DNA of 11,879 bases from Candidatus Adlerbacteria bacterium (lineage in GTDB: Bacteria; Patescibacteriota; Minisyncoccia; Phycocordibacterales; SBAW01): positions 1-11,879 of the forward strand of contig CAIJVL010000012.1 of NCBI GenBank assembly GCA_903824155.1. Reading direction: 5' to 3'. Shown here piece by piece: positions 1 to 6,019 of this stretch. The position numbers were made by a program, and so were the translations under genes. Within the stretch, counting starts at the first letter, position 1, and each line of letters opens with the position of its first letter. Below the pieces are notes generated by a model that did no database searches, was not told the origin of the DNA, and saw only the letters and a program-made list of their open reading frames with translations.

Positions 1-723
1 TCTTTTGCACAACAAAGGCGCGTGTTGCGTTACTTTGCCAGCAAGGGCGCGCTTAATATAGAGGGCCTTGGCCCTAGCACGGTGGATGCTTTGATGGAAA
101 AAGGGCTACTGACGCATTTTGACGACTTTTTTACCCTTGAAGAGGGCGATTTGCTGACGCTTGAGGGCTTTGCGGACAAGTCAGCAAGCAAGCTTGTTGA
201 CTCAATAAAGAAGACTGCTAAAAATGTTCCGCTTGCGCGCTTCATTACGGGCTTGTCCATCCCCCAAGTAGGGGAGGAGACCGCGATACTGCTGGCACAA
301 ACGTTTAAAACGGTTGACGATATTGCAGCGGCAAGTACTGCTGAACTTGAGGATATAAAAGGCATTGGCGACGTGGTGGCACGGGCCATCTACGACTGGT
401 TCCACCTGAGTGAAAATAAAAAATTAATAGAGCGGCTCAAAAAACATATAAAAATAGAAAATCCCGACTTTATGGCAAGGTCCGACCTTGCCATGCTGCC
501 TTTGGCCGGTAAAACATTCGTGCTTACAGGCACCATGGCTGCCATGACGCGCGACGAAGCAAAGGAGAGGCTACGCAAGCTCGGCGCCGATGTGTCTTCA
601 TCAGTATCCAAAAAAACCTATGCCGTAGTGGCCGGTGAAGAAGCCGGCTCAAAGCTCGAAAAGGCAGAAGAGCTGGGCGTTACCGTGCTCACCGAAGAGG
701 AGTTTTTAAAGCTGGTTGCTTAG
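1..723 (+). CDS. ligA: NAD-dependent DNA ligase LigA, C-terminal part (5' end outside window)
   Basis: LigA seals single-strand nicks during replication and repair, using NAD+ as the adenylate donor. Only the last 240 codons are present, and the frame is open to the first base of the window. The visible part begins in the segment after the zinc finger (RYFASKGALNIEGLG resembles the LigA signature FxSRxAMDIEGLG). Helix-hairpin-helix repeats follow (LEGFADKSASKL, LSIPQVGEETA and IKGIGDVVARAI, visible residues about 54-128). A C-terminal BRCT domain spans about residues 167-240 (LAGKTFVLTGTM, then LRKLGADVSSSVSKKT). The adenylation domain, with its KxDG lysine, and the OB fold lie upstream and cannot be checked. 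The stop is TAG at 721-723. gatC starts 14 bases later on the same strand, so the two are probably co-transcribed. Confidence 0.95.
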   Translation, partial: SFAQQRRVLRYFASKGALNIEGLGPSTVDALMEKGLLTHFDDFFTLEEGDLLTLEGFADKSASKLVDSIKKTAKNVPLARFITGLSIPQVGEETAILLAQTFKTVDDIAAASTAELEDIKGIGDVVARAIYDWFHLSENKKLIERLKKHIKIENPDFMARSDLAMLPLAGKTFVLTGTMAAMTRDEAKERLRKLGADVSSSVSKKTYAVVAGEEAGSKLEKAEELGVTVLTEEEFLKLVA

Positions 724-737
724 TGTAGTATTAGCGA

Positions 738-1040
738 ATGATATCGAAGGAGGAGGTGCAGAATTTGGCTACTTTGGCTCGGCTTGAACTTGCCCCGGCC
801 GAGGTAGAGAGCCTGCAAAAAGATATATCCAACATACTCGAGTACGTCGGGCAGGTGTCTGCGGTCTCCATAGACGGTGCCGAGCCCAAAGCGCCAATGC
901 TCCGTAATGTGTTGCGCGACGATGCTGCGCGCGAGGCGGGCGACACTATGGCCGGCAAAGAAGCCCGGGTTAAAGAGGCTTTTCCAAAGCGCGAAGGCGA
1001 GTACAACGTGGTGCGCAAAATAATCCAAAAAGATGAGTAA
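738..1040 (+). CDS. gatC: Aspartyl/glutamyl-tRNA amidotransferase subunit C
   Basis: GatC is the small subunit of the GatCAB amidotransferase, which converts Glu-tRNA(Gln) and/or Asp-tRNA(Asn) to the amide forms in the cytoplasm. GatC wraps around GatA and stabilises the GatA-GatB contact. The 100-residue product matches the usual length of about 95. It has the family pattern near the start (ISKEEVQNLATLARLEL), then DISNILEYVGQVSAV and a C-terminal REGEYNVVRKII. ATG at 738 keeps the whole conserved N-terminal helix but has no Shine-Dalgarno site upstream. A strong one lies just inside the gene instead (747-756). The 3' end overlaps gatA by 8 bases (ATGAGTAA), which suggests translational coupling. 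Confidence 0.95.
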   Translation: MISKEEVQNLATLARLELAPAEVESLQKDISNILEYVGQVSAVSIDGAEPKAPMLRNVLRDDAAREAGDTMAGKEARVKEAFPKREGEYNVVRKIIQKDE

Positions 1041-2463
1041 CTTAAACGAGCTTTCAATAACTGAAGCCGCTGCAAAACTAAAAGCGGGGGAAATTACCGC
1101 GGTGGACTTGGCGCGCGCCTGTTTGGCAGAGATTGAAAAGAAGAATAAAGACCTTAATATCTTTTTGGAAGTGTTTGACGACGTGATTGCCCAGGCCGGG
1201 GCTGCCGATGCCCGCCGCAAAGCCGAGAGTTCTGAAGGGAAGGAGAGCCACCCTTTGCTCGGCATTCCGCTTGCTATCAAAGACAATATTTTAATTGAAG
1301 GTCGCAAAGTTTCGGCGGCGTCTAAGATGCTTGAGAATTACACCGCTACCTACGACGCAACCGTTATAAAGAAATTAAAAGAAGCAGGCGCAGTATTTTT
1401 GGGCCGCACCAACATGGATGAGTTTGCCATGGGCGGCTCGACCGAAAACTCGGCCTTTGGACCAACTAAAAATCCTCTCGATCCGTCGCGCGTGCCGGGC
1501 GGCAGCTCTGGCGGAAGTGCGGCAGCGGTTGCCGCCCATATGGCGCTAGGCAGCTTAGGAACTGACACCGGCGGCTCTATCCGCGAACCGGCCGCGTTTT
1601 GCGGCTTGGTCGGCTTTAAGCCCACCTATGGCAAGGTTAGCCGCTCGGGGCTGATTGCTATGGGCTCCTCGCTTGATCAAGCAGGGCCGCTTGCGCATAC
1701 CGTTGCCGATGCCGAACTGCTTTTTAATACGATCAAAGGCAAAGACGCCTTAGATAGCACTTCGCTTGATCAGAGCCAATGGCAAGGTCGGACCTTGCCA
1801 TTGCAAAAGAGGGTCGGGGTACCGCGGCATTTGCTGAAAGAGGGTGTAGAGAGCGATGTTCTACAAAAATTTGAAGAGTCGCTTAAGCAGTTACAAGCAA
1901 AAGGATACGAGCTGGTCGATATAGAACTTCCTTCTGCGCCGCTCGCGTTGTCGGTCTATTACGTTATCATGCCCGCTGAAGTGTCATCGAACCTTGCGCG
2001 CTTTGATGGCGTGCGCTACGGACTCTCTGTAAAGGGAGAAAATCTTTTTGACGATTATGCTAAAAGCCGCGCGGCTGGCTTTGGGCCAGAGGTGCGCCGC
2101 CGTATTATGCTGGGCACGTATGTATTAAGCGCCGGCTACTACGATGCCTACTACGGCAAGGCTTTAGCTGCCCGCGATAAGCTCACCGAGGAATTTAAGA
2201 AAGTGCTCGCAGAAGTTGACGCTATAGCCGTACCCACCACTCCGTGCCCGGCGATTAAAATCGGCGAGAAGTCTGACCCGTTGTCGATGTACTTGCTCGA
2301 TATTTTTACCGTTACCGCAAACATTACCGGCAACCCCGCGATATCTGTCCCAATGGGTATGGTGGAGAGGGAGGGAGTGCAACTGCCAGTAGGTATACAG
2401 CTTACCGCTGCGCATGGCGCCGAAGACATTTTGTTTACTATCGGAAAGGAAGTGGAGGCTTAA
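1033..2463 (+). CDS. gatA: Aspartyl/glutamyl-tRNA amidotransferase subunit A (amidase)
   Basis: GatA hydrolyses glutamine and passes the ammonia to GatB for amidation of misacylated tRNA. The 476-residue protein is of normal length and carries the amidase signature. The expected Ser-cisSer-Lys triad is visible: K83 in GIPLAIKDNI, S158 in PGGSSGGSAAAV and S182 in TDTGGSIREPA. The spacings of 75 and 24 residues are the same as in characterised GatA proteins. The following block (FCGLVGFKPTYGKVSRSG, then SSLDQAGPLAHTV) is also typical. The C-terminus retains NPAISVPMG and VQLPVGIQLTA. SIREPA has Glu where many GatA proteins have Gln, a small substitution. gatB does not follow, so it must lie elsewhere. 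The stop is TAA at 2461-2463. Confidence 0.97.
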   Translation: MSNLNELSITEAAAKLKAGEITAVDLARACLAEIEKKNKDLNIFLEVFDDVIAQAGAADARRKAESSEGKESHPLLGIPLAIKDNILIEGRKVSAASKMLENYTATYDATVIKKLKEAGAVFLGRTNMDEFAMGGSTENSAFGPTKNPLDPSRVPGGSSGGSAAAVAAHMALGSLGTDTGGSIREPAAFCGLVGFKPTYGKVSRSGLIAMGSSLDQAGPLAHTVADAELLFNTIKGKDALDSTSLDQSQWQGRTLPLQKRVGVPRHLLKEGVESDVLQKFEESLKQLQAKGYELVDIELPSAPLALSVYYVIMPAEVSSNLARFDGVRYGLSVKGENLFDDYAKSRAAGFGPEVRRRIMLGTYVLSAGYYDAYYGKALAARDKLTEEFKKVLAEVDAIAVPTTPCPAIKIGEKSDPLSMYLLDIFTVTANITGNPAISVPMGMVEREGVQLPVGIQLTAAHGAEDILFTIGKEVEA

Positions 2464-2494
2464 TCTCTTTTAAAGGGATTGCCGGAACATACCA

Positions 2495-2500
2495 TATACT
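2495..2500 (+). promoter_or_regulatory. -10 box (TATACT) directly upstream of the 2507 gene
   Basis: TATACT ends 6 bases before the GTG start at 2507, so transcription would be expected to begin on or beside the start codon, giving a leaderless mRNA. No -35 box is found at the right distance; TTGCCG at 2479 is only 10 bases away. The call rests on the hexamer and its position alone. Confidence 0.45.
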
Positions 2501-2506
2501 ATAGGG

Positions 2507-3097
2507 GTGGATAGCATTCATTTTCTTAACCTCGAGTATTTTATTTTGCTTGCCTACCAAGCGTTTACCGGCGCGACTGGCGGCGTTGATGTCTCGCAGA
2601 TACCGACGCAAACGCTAGAGCTGATGACGCGCATTGCCTATACCGGCATAGGGTTGTTTGCGTTGTTTGCCATACTTATCGTGTATTCGTACCGCCGCTT
2701 GCACGAAGTGGAGCATGCCGGCTGGCACCACCGCGACGCACTCGCGCACAAACTGCACGAGCAGCATACCGTTGAGGTTCCTAAAAATGCGCAATGGAGC
2801 CACGTAGTGCGCATGGCCAACTCAACCGTCGAGAGCGACTGGCGCCGCGCGATACTTGAAGCTGATATTATGTTGGGGAATCTTTTGCATGCGCGCGGCT
2901 ACCGCGGGCAAAATATCGGCGACATGTTAAAAGAGGCAAACCCGATACAATTTACAACGCTCGACATGGCGTGGAGCGCGCACAAGATACGCAATCATGT
3001 GGCGCACGGCGGCGAGGGTTTTGTATTAACTGACAGGGAAGCGAAGGGCACGATAGACCTCTACAGGCGCGTATTTGAAGAATTTGACTATATATAA
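2507..3097 (+). CDS. Membrane-anchored HEPN-like protein of unknown function
   Basis: The product has 196 residues. A hydrophobic stretch lies at about residues 8-20 and a clear membrane segment at about 43-61 (IAYTGIGLFALFAILIVY), followed by YRR, which suggests a cytoplasmic C-terminal part. The C-terminal domain (about 97-196) appears all-helical, with WRRAILEADIMLGNLL and DMAWSAHKIRNHVAHGGEGFVLT. RNHVAH (R162-H167) fits the RNxxxH motif of HEPN domains, many of which are RNases. The helical layout and the lysine- and glutamate-rich end after the motif also fit. Similar proteins are common in Parcubacteria as hypotheticals. RNase activity is inference; a structural HEPN-like or DUF4145-like role is equally possible. 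The start is GTG, chosen because no upstream alternative exists and a -10 box sits just before it. The gene follows gatA by 43 bases. Confidence 0.8.
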   Translation: MDSIHFLNLEYFILLAYQAFTGATGGVDVSQIPTQTLELMTRIAYTGIGLFALFAILIVYSYRRLHEVEHAGWHHRDALAHKLHEQHTVEVPKNAQWSHVVRMANSTVESDWRRAILEADIMLGNLLHARGYRGQNIGDMLKEANPIQFTTLDMAWSAHKIRNHVAHGGEGFVLTDREAKGTIDLYRRVFEEFDYI

Positions 3098-3103
3098 ATA
3101 GAG

Positions 3104-3132
3104 TTGTTTTTCTCTTTTTGCTGGGGTATAAT
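3104..3132 (+). promoter_or_regulatory. Sigma70-type promoter of tRNA-fMet
   Basis: The -35 box is TTGTTT (3104-3109) and the -10 box is a perfect TATAAT (3127-3132), separated by 17 bases. The tRNA starts 9 bases after the -10 box. The promoter begins just after the stop codon of the upstream gene. Confidence 0.8.
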
Positions 3133-3140
3133 GTCTATAT

Positions 3141-3212
3141 AGCGGGGTGGAGCAGTAGTAGCTCGCCAGGCTCATAACCTGGAGGTCGGGGGTGCAAGTC
3201 CCTCCCCCGCAA
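3141..3212 (+). tRNA. Initiator tRNA-fMet (anticodon CAU)
   Basis: A full cloverleaf can be drawn. The acceptor is AGCGGGG/CCCCGCA with an unpaired A1/A72, the D stem GAGC/GCTC, the anticodon stem CCAGG/CCTGG around CTCATAA (CAT at 3173-3175), and the T stem GGGGG/CCCTC. The mismatched 1:72 pair and the A11:U24 pair are initiator hallmarks that separate it from elongator tRNA-Met. The anticodon stem has A-U, G-C, G-C where most initiators have three G-C pairs. The D loop is short (AGTAGTA, lacking the GG pair) and the T loop is TGCAAGT rather than TTCAAAT. The 3' end continues ACAA, so CCA is not encoded and must be added by a nucleotidyltransferase. Confidence 0.95.
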
Positions 3213-3220
3213 CAAGATAG

Positions 3221-3248
3221 AAAAAACACCCCGACCGGGGTGTTTTTT
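3221..3248 (+). terminator. Rho-independent terminator after tRNA-fMet
   Basis: Twelve-base perfect arms (AAAAAACACCCC at 3221-3232 and GGGGTGTTTTTT at 3237-3248) flank a GACC loop. The T tract is part of the 3' arm, and the A tract could let it work in both directions. Confidence 0.9.
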
Positions 3249-3253
3249 CGTAC

Positions 3254-3259
3254 TATAAT
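3254..3259 (+). promoter_or_regulatory. -10 box (TATAAT) just before the 3269 gene
   Basis: A perfect TATAAT ends 9 bases before the ATG at 3269, leaving room for a leader of only about 2-3 bases. The -35 region would fall inside the preceding terminator hairpin and shows no match. Confidence 0.5.
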
Positions 3260-3268
3260 AAGGGGCAT

Positions 3269-3961
3269 ATGGAACATCATCTTTCAATAGAAGAGTCTAT
3301 CCGATTTGGCTGGGAAAAGACGCGCCAGCATAGCAAAATTATCTTTCAGACGCTGCTCACTCTTTTTGGCGTGCAAATTGCCGAGCAGATAGTAATGCGC
3401 GTATTAGCCAATACGCTCGACGGTGCGCTTGCAAGTGCCGTACTTTTTGTTTTAGCGGTGGTGCTTGGCATAGGCTTTACGTTTATTATGCTGCGCATCG
3501 CGCAAGGCAAGCATGTGGTATATGCAGACATCATTCCGACCATTCGCACGTCGATAGCGTATATCGGCGCGACGGTACTTGCAGGTATTGTGACCGTGGT
3601 GCCGCTTATTGTGGCGCTGGTAGTATGTCTTGTTTCCTTTGCGGTACTGCCTAACACGGCCGCAATGGTAGTGTCGGCAATAGTGGTGGCAGCGGCGTTT
3701 GTTACCGCGGCGTACTTCGCGCTGCGTTATGCGCTGGTTCGTTTTGCGATACTCGACGACAACGATATTATAAAAAGTTTGCGCACCAGCGCGCATCTTA
3801 CAGAAGGCCGCAAATGGTGGCTGCTTGGCTTTGCCATAACTATAGGACTCCTCAATATTTTGGGCGCCATACTACTTTTGGTAGGCCTCCTAGTGACCAT
3901 CCCGATAACCATGTTTGCCTTGAGCCACGTGTACGTAAAGCTCCAAGCTCATCATTCTTAA
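3269..3961 (+). CDS. Multi-pass membrane protein of unknown function (DUF975/YIP1-like layout)
   Basis: The 230-residue protein has about five or six hydrophobic segments, at about residues 24-48, 53-76, 95-127, 130-157 and 185-220. A short soluble N-terminus reads SIEESIRFGWEKTRQHSKII. A conserved-looking cytoplasmic loop is RFAILDDNDIIKSLRTSAHLTEGRKWW, about 158-184. The overall plan resembles the DUF975 or YIP1-like membrane proteins frequent in Parcubacteria. No catalytic motif is visible and the function is unknown. The gene is probably transcribed alone, from the -10 box at 3254. It ends 5 bases before the oppositely oriented tRNA gene. A GG-rich stretch (AGGGG, 3261-3265) is too close to the ATG to be a good ribosome binding site. 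Confidence 0.8.
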   Translation: MEHHLSIEESIRFGWEKTRQHSKIIFQTLLTLFGVQIAEQIVMRVLANTLDGALASAVLFVLAVVLGIGFTFIMLRIAQGKHVVYADIIPTIRTSIAYIGATVLAGIVTVVPLIVALVVCLVSFAVLPNTAAMVVSAIVVAAAFVTAAYFALRYALVRFAILDDNDIIKSLRTSAHLTEGRKWWLLGFAITIGLLNILGAILLLVGLLVTIPITMFALSHVYVKLQAHHS

Positions 3962-3966
3962 CTTTG

Positions 3967-4040
3967 TGTCGGCGGAAGGACTTGCACCTTCGACCTTGGG
4001 TTTATGAGTCCCATGCTCTAACTACCTGAGCTACGCCGAC
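3967..4040 (-). tRNA. tRNA with CAU anticodon (elongator Met, or Ile2)
   Basis: On the minus strand the acceptor GTCGGCG/CGCCGAC is perfectly paired. The D stem is GCTC/GAGC, the anticodon stem TGGGA/ACCCA around CTCATAA (anticodon at 4006-4004) and the T stem GAAGG/CCTTC. The discriminator is A73 and CCA is not encoded. The C11:G24 pair separates it from the initiator. The anticodon stem has an A31-A39 mismatch. The D loop is AGGTAGTTA (A at position 18) and the T loop TGCAAGT (G at position 55). Whether it is read as methionine or as isoleucine after lysidine modification cannot be decided from the sequence; Met is the default. Confidence 0.92.
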
Positions 4041-4070
4041 ATGCTTTGCCCCTATGGACAAGATGTGCTC

Positions 4071-4099
4071 AAAGTAGCATTTTTAGCCTTTAATTTCAA
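4071..4099 (-). promoter_or_regulatory. Promoter of the minus-strand CAU tRNA
   Basis: Read on the minus strand, the -35 box is TTGAAA (4099-4094) and the -10 box TACTTT (4076-4071), preceded by TGC (extended -10). The spacer is 17 bases. The predicted transcript would start about 24 bases before the tRNA. Confidence 0.6.
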
Positions 4100-4129
4100 C
4101 ACGAATAGTGCACGGGGTAAGACCGCTTG

Positions 4130-4726
4130 CTAGTATTGCAGGTTCCTGACTGTATCAGCATCGAGGGTAGGTACTGTAGCGTTGCCGTCGAACATGCCGG
4201 TAACCGTGACCAAGCTTCCTACTTGTATATTTTCTAATGTAATTTTATTGCCATTGTGGTCAATGAAGCGCGTTCCGTAGTCGTGCGTACCAACGCTGCT
4301 TGCATTTGTGTGCATGACCCAGGTAAAGGTGGTCGAGCTCCACGACATGCCAAGGGTAATAGTTGAGCCGTTTACTGATACCACGCGCGCTCCGCGCAAG
4401 AGTACTAAGCCGTTGTTAGCAATGTGTATTTCTTGAAGCTGAGCTGCGCTTGCAGAGCTGATCGGAGTTGCGGCCGCAAGCGCCAGAGGGCTATTCTCCG
4501 AGGTGATTATATTTGATGGAAGGGAGGATACAAATGCCGAAAGAGAAAAGATAAAAAAGGCGACTGCGATTATAAACAGAAGCGCTGCTATATGTCCATG
4601 CCACGCAGCTCCCTTTCGCTTAAACCGCGGATAGATAACGCCGCTGCTTGCTTGTAACATGCCAACCGAAGAAGAGCTGTATGCCGGCTCTGCAGTTAAA
4701 AAATCCAATGGGTCATATAAGCTCAT
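4130..4726 (-). CDS. Single-pass membrane protein with DUF5666-like extracellular domain
   Basis: The product has 198 residues: a soluble N-terminus of about 44, one membrane segment at about 46-68 (IAALLFIIAVAFFIFSLSAF), an Ala/Ser-rich linker and a C-terminal beta-rich domain (about 105-198). The domain pattern is VVSVNGSTITLG, then TRFIDHNGNKITLENIQVGSLVTVTG, ending TLDADTVRNL. It recalls DUF5666, a small OB-like domain that is often repeated in secreted bacterial proteins. No enzymatic motif is seen and the function is unknown. A possible -10 box (TACATT, 4738-4733) lies 6 bases before the ATG, and no Shine-Dalgarno site is present. The stop is TAG. No clear terminator separates it from the tRNA downstream. 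Confidence 0.75.
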   Translation of the reverse strand: MSLYDPLDFLTAEPAYSSSSVGMLQASSGVIYPRFKRKGAAWHGHIAALLFIIAVAFFIFSLSAFVSSLPSNIITSENSPLALAAATPISSASAAQLQEIHIANNGLVLLRGARVVSVNGSTITLGMSWSSTTFTWVMHTNASSVGTHDYGTRFIDHNGNKITLENIQVGSLVTVTGMFDGNATVPTLDADTVRNLQY

Positions 4727-4851
4727 CAGTAAAATGTAACGTATAGCTCTGAAGTTCCGGTGAGGAATACAGTTAGTTTTGCACAGGGATTTTGTCGTGC
4801 GCGAGAGAAGGGCTTGGTCAGGCGTTCCATATGCGCTCTCGCTTACGTAGC

Positions 4852-4872
4852 AAAAAAGCCCCGAAGGGCTTT
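4852..4872 (-). terminator. Rho-independent terminator of the 4936-5694 gene
   Basis: On the minus strand a 7-bp stem (AAAGCCC/GGGCTTT) closes a TTCG tetraloop and runs into six T residues (4857-4852). It lies about 65 bases after the stop codon of the gene at 4936-5694. Confidence 0.85.
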
Positions 4873-4935
4873 CTTGCTCGTGCGCGAGTTACTGGTCGTT
4901 GTTGGAACCAGGATACGGGAGAGTGGGGCTAAGAT

Positions 4936-5694
4936 TTACATTCCAGTACTGGTCGTGGACTGACAATACATATCAAAAGTTTTTGCTCCATCAACTATAG
5001 AGACGCCCGATGTTTCAGCATCAACATCGGCTGTAGGGATAGCGTTTATCGAATAAGTAGGTTTATTGGTGTTACTAGGATCATTTGGTGATATAACTTT
5101 TGCATTTGGACTTATGCCCACACCAATCGTGCCATCTGGACAGTAGAACTGATTTTTATCCGCACCATAAATTAGTGGGTCCTCGTAAGGTCCTAAAATA
5201 GTAACGAGGTGCAATGTGTTCGGGTCACTGTTTGGAATAGATTTCAGCACTGCTTCGCTCCTCAACCATCTGTACATCTTCGTACTGTCTTTGAATATCA
5301 CTAAGCCTCCTGCCCTTCCTCCAATCCACGCAACACTAAAGCTTGCCGGGTCCGCTACAGACAGAGCCGTTGTTGCTACATCCGGACTGGGGTAATAGTC
5401 ATTCGCATGACCCACACTGGAATAATAGACTTTTCCATTTTCTATCCAAAAACCTTTAGGCAACGGGTCTGAATGATTCTGACCAATTAGAGCAGGTGTA
5501 GGGCTTTTTATATTAGCCCGCTGCGTCTGCGTGTTTGGTTTTTGAGAAGGAGTTGTAATTATTGGCATCTGCGGCATCCCACCTTGATACTGCAATATTT
5601 TATCAACTAACTGCGGTACCCAAACACTTTGAGTAACAATGAGCCCAATCCCGATAATTATTAAAATGAGGAGAAAAATTCTAATGACCTTCAT
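4936..5694 (-). CDS. Secreted or membrane-anchored protein, possibly DKNYY-like, unknown function
   Basis: The 252-residue product has an N-terminal hydrophobic helix (about residues 4-20), acting as an uncleaved anchor or signal. A Pro/Thr/Gln-rich linker (about 38-75) leads to an exported domain. Phrases such as IENGKVYYSS, ADPASFSVAW, FKDSTKMYRW and GAKTFDMYC recall the repeated DKNYY family of secreted proteins, but the match is loose. Two cysteines (C185, C244) could form a disulfide. The base composition is visibly AT-richer than its neighbours, so it may have been acquired separately. A TATACT box (5707-5702, minus) ends 7 bases before the ATG, with no Shine-Dalgarno site. A terminator follows downstream, so it appears to be transcribed alone. 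Confidence 0.7.
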   Translation of the reverse strand: MKVIRIFLLILIIIGIGLIVTQSVWVPQLVDKILQYQGGMPQMPIITTPSQKPNTQTQRANIKSPTPALIGQNHSDPLPKGFWIENGKVYYSSVGHANDYYPSPDVATTALSVADPASFSVAWIGGRAGGLVIFKDSTKMYRWLRSEAVLKSIPNSDPNTLHLVTILGPYEDPLIYGADKNQFYCPDGTIGVGISPNAKVISPNDPSNTNKPTYSINAIPTADVDAETSGVSIVDGAKTFDMYCQSTTSTGM

Positions 5695-5701
5695 TGCCTA
5701 A

Positions 5702-5707
5702 AGTATA
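5702..5707 (-). promoter_or_regulatory. -10 box (TATACT) of the 4936-5694 gene
   Basis: On the minus strand TATACT ends 7 bases before the ATG at 5694, which would give a leaderless or nearly leaderless transcript. No convincing -35 box is present. Confidence 0.45.
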
Positions 5708-5741
5708 TACCCCGTTTTAGACGAGCTTGGCTTTCGGTCAA

Positions 5742-5848
5742 ATTTGCCCGTCGGCAAATCTGCCTGCAGCCCCGCCTCGCGGTTTTGCAAGTGCAAAACA
5801 TCGCTCCGGCGTTCAAGTCCCTCAGCTAGTGAAGCAGTTCACTAGCTG
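5742..5848. repeat. Non-coding stretch with three consecutive perfect hairpins
   Basis: Three inverted repeats lie in a row between the 5694 gene and tRNA-Asp. The first is ATTTGCC/GGCAAAT (5742-5748 and 5753-5759, loop CGTC). The second is GTTTTGC/GCAAAAC (5782-5788 and 5793-5799, loop AAGT). The third is CAGCTAGTGAA/TTCACTAGCTG (5823-5833 and 5838-5848, loop GCAG). None is followed by a T tract on either strand, so they are not simple terminators. They could belong to a structured RNA or a palindromic interspersed repeat. Confidence 0.55.
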
Positions 5849-5865
5849 CTCTCGCAGACCTATAG

Positions 5866-5890
5866 AAAAATCCGGCCTAAAGCCGGATTT
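5866..5890 (-). terminator. Rho-independent terminator of tRNA-Asp
   Basis: On the minus strand AAATCCGGC (5890-5882) pairs with GCCGGATTT (5876-5868) around a 5-base loop, and the T tract extends to 5866. It begins 7 bases after the tRNA end. Confidence 0.85.
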
Positions 5891-5897
5891 CCATTTG

Positions 5898-5972
5898 CGC
5901 GAGAGACGGGACTTGAACCCGCAACCTCTGCCGTGACAGGGCAGCGCTCTAACCAAATTGAGCTACTCCCGC
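5898..5972 (-). tRNA. tRNA-Asp (anticodon GUC)
   Basis: On the minus strand the acceptor is GCGGGAG/CTCTCGC (one G-U pair), the D stem GCTC/GAGC, the anticodon stem CTGCC/GGCAG around CTGTCAC (GTC at 5937-5935) and the T stem GCGGG/CCCGT. The discriminator is G73, as expected for Asp. The D loop contains GG and the T loop is TTCAAGT, so unlike the two CAU tRNAs its elbow is canonical. CCA is not encoded. Confidence 0.96.
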
Positions 5973-5990
5973 ATATAGGGGAACCTCGCG

Positions 5991-6019
5991 ATTGTAGCCT
6001 AAAATCGGCATTTTTCCAA
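5991..6019 (-). promoter_or_regulatory. Promoter of tRNA-Asp
   Basis: Read on the minus strand, the -35 box is TTGGAA (6019-6014) and the -10 box TACAAT (5996-5991), with a 17-base spacer. The start would lie about 12 bases before the tRNA. Confidence 0.65.

Noticed and set aside
2462..2480. Possible hairpin after gatA (AATCTCTTT/AAAGGGATT)
   Set aside because: The loop would be a single base unless the stem is shortened, it has a G-T pair, and no T tract follows, so it is not a credible terminator.
3026..3280. Minus-strand open frame of 84 codons
   Set aside because: It is antisense to the 2507 gene end, tRNA-fMet and the terminator, all of which are better supported.
4801..4842. Inverted repeat GCGAGAG/CTCTCGC
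   Set aside because: The 7-base arms are 28 bases apart and lack a T tract or any clear link to a gene; this is likely chance.
4890..4956. Direct repeat TACTGGTCGT (4890-4899 and 4947-4956)
   Set aside because: Two 10-base copies, one inside the 3' end of a coding sequence, with no mobile-element context.
5801..5830. tRNA-like phrase (GCGTTCAAGTCCC) suggesting a tRNA remnant on the plus strand
   Set aside because: The flanking bases do not form a T stem, and no acceptor, D or anticodon arm can be drawn.
5727..5936. Plus-strand open frame of 69 codons
   Set aside because: It runs through the hairpin cluster and the antisense of tRNA-Asp. Its ending is the familiar antisense translation of a tRNA T arm, so it is not a gene.
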